Source: Bordetella parapertussis
GTDB lineage: Bacteria > Pseudomonadota > Gammaproteobacteria > Burkholderiales > Burkholderiaceae_C
Reading direction: 5' to 3'
DNA length: 23,848 nucleotides
Assembly (NCBI GenBank): GCA_945882755.1
Contig: CAMCWS010000025.1
Location: forward strand, 1-23,848
Part shown: piece by piece, positions 22,849 to 23,848 of the stretch
Layout: every line of letters starts with the position of its first letter
How positions within the stretch are numbered: position 1 is the stretch's first letter
Notes under the pieces: generated by a model
The model's database searches: none
Told to the model about the DNA's origin: nothing
Seen by the model: the letters and a program-made list of their open reading frames with translations, nothing else
Position numbers and translations under genes: made by a program

Positions 22849-23848
22849 AAAAACACAACCGCCAACGCCGACAGCTGCTGCAAGCCAGCGGCGTGGTTTT
22901 GTTGCTGGGACCAGCGCAGTTAGCGTGGGGTGCCAGTATTTTGGCGGTGCGGGTGTGGCCTGCGGTGGAATACACACGAGTGACCATCGAATCGGACACC
23001 TTGCTGAAAGTCACCCACACCTTTATAGCCAACCCTCCGCGCTTGGCGGTGGACATTGAGGGCATTGAACTCAACGCAGCGCTGCGTGAGTTGGTGGGCA
23101 AGGTCCGCAATGACGACCCCTTCATCACCGGTGTACGCATTGGTCAATTCACACCCACCGTGGTTCGTTTGGTGTTGGACTTGCGCCAACCTGCCAAGCC
23201 GCAGGTGTTCACCTTGGCCCCTGTGCAATCGGGGCAATCGAGTTTTCAGCATCGATTGGTGTTGGACCTATACCCCAGCCAAGAGGCTGATCCGCTGGAA
23301 GCTTTGATAGCTGAACGCTTGATGGGTGACAAGCCCACAACGGGCAAAGACGCTTTGGGCGAGATGATTGCCAGTCACCAAAAACCAGCGACGGGCATGA
23401 CGCCCTCGCCGCCGGTGACCGCAGCACCGCCCTCCCCCGCGCCTTCAGCGCCGGTTGCGCAAGCGCCAGAAATGACCGACCGATTTGTGGTGGTGGCCCT
23501 GGACCCTGGCCATGGCGGTGAAGACCCCGGTGCGATTGGCCCCAAAGGCACACGCGAGAAAGATGTGGTGCTGCAAATTGCCAAACTTTTGCAAGAGCGC
23601 ATCAACAAAACCGTGCTGAAAACCAAACGCGGAGATTTGCCGCTGCGGGCATTTCTAACCCGCGACGCTGACTTCTTTCTACCCTTGCATGTGAGGGTGC
23701 AAAAAGCCCAAAAGGTGCAAGCCGATTTGTTCATCAGCTTACATGCTGACGCATTTTTCACTCCCCAAGCCAGAGGAGCGAGCGTGTTTGCGCTGAGCCA
23801 AGGCGCGGCGACCAGTGCAGCGGCGCGTTGGATGGCCAACAAGGAAAA
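22845..23848 (+). CDS. amiC: N-acetylmuramoyl-L-alanine amidase, AmiC type (3' end outside window)
   Basis: Periplasmic Zn amidase that cleaves septal peptidoglycan during daughter-cell separation. The 334 visible residues comprise a Tat-type signal (NRQRRQLLQAS, hydrophobic run, cleavage near AWGA at about 30), an AMIN domain (about 31-145) for septal targeting, a Pro/Ala-rich linker (about 180-208), and the start of an Amidase_3 domain. Zinc ligands His223 (DPGHGGEDPGA), Glu238 (TREKD) and His300 (SLHADA) are present. The C-terminal catalytic part is cut off by the window end. Translation is coupled to tsaE by a 4-nt overlap. Confidence 0.95.
   Translation, partial: MKKHNRQRRQLLQASGVVLLLGPAQLAWGASILAVRVWPAVEYTRVTIESDTLLKVTHTFIANPPRLAVDIEGIELNAALRELVGKVRNDDPFITGVRIGQFTPTVVRLVLDLRQPAKPQVFTLAPVQSGQSSFQHRLVLDLYPSQEADPLEALIAERLMGDKPTTGKDALGEMIASHQKPATGMTPSPPVTAAPPSPAPSAPVAQAPEMTDRFVVVALDPGHGGEDPGAIGPKGTREKDVVLQIAKLLQERINKTVLKTKRGDLPLRAFLTRDADFFLPLHVRVQKAQKVQADLFISLHADAFFTPQARGASVFALSQGAATSAAARWMANKE

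Overview
The window looks like chromosomal DNA from a betaproteobacterium of the order Burkholderiales, most likely a Comamonadaceae-type freshwater or soil heterotroph. This is inferred from the style of the encoded proteins, the moderate GC content and the zapB-like/zapA/6S RNA block; no ribosomal gene is present to prove it. Coding density is very high. Neighbours commonly overlap by 1-8 nt, and three convergent pairs overlap at their stop codons. I see no insertion sequence, prophage, CRISPR array, tRNA or rRNA.

Layout. 1-617 (-): 5' part of alaS. 671-2523 (+): succinate-semialdehyde dehydrogenase and a small winged-helix protein. 2541-3889 (-): two-subunit 3-oxoacid CoA-transferase. 3957-4535 (+): AhpD-like peroxidase-related protein, tail-to-tail with a TetR regulator (4532-5158, -). 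5337-6535 (-): thioesterase and SDR dehydrogenase, translationally coupled. 6664-8714 (+): ETF-ubiquinone oxidoreductase followed 2 nt later by a lone glycine-cleavage H protein. 8711-9907 (-): PLP aminotransferase. 9944-10585 (+): endonuclease III. 10588-10821 (-): DUF2783-like small protein.

10870-16505 (-) is a complete vitamin B12 uptake operon. It starts with a cobalamin riboswitch, followed by a btuB-type outer-membrane receptor, a BtuF-like protein without signal peptide, a periplasmic BtuF, the BtuC permease and the BtuD ATPase. All genes overlap or abut. Corrinoid would pass from outer membrane (BtuB) to periplasm (BtuF) to cytoplasm (BtuCD), with expression shut off by cobalamin at the leader RNA. 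The signal-less binding protein is the least explained member. btuB is visibly more AT-rich than its neighbours.

16553-17225 (+): ZapB-like coiled coil, ZapA and the 6S RNA gene. 17306-20655 (+): a ketopantoate-reductase-like enzyme, an oxalyl-CoA-synthetase-like ligase and a TauE/SafE permease, probably one transcript. 20652-21095 (-): universal stress protein with a perfect FNR/Anr-type box upstream. 21229-22359 (-): queG. 22378-23848 (+): tsaE coupled to a Tat-exported AmiC-type amidase that runs off the window.

The most interesting items are the signal-less BtuF paralogue, the unusual L5 arm of the B12 riboswitch, the oxalate-ligase/reductase/exporter cluster, the solitary gcvH next to ETF-QO, and several clear inverted repeats that look like operators beside regulators or divergent promoters.
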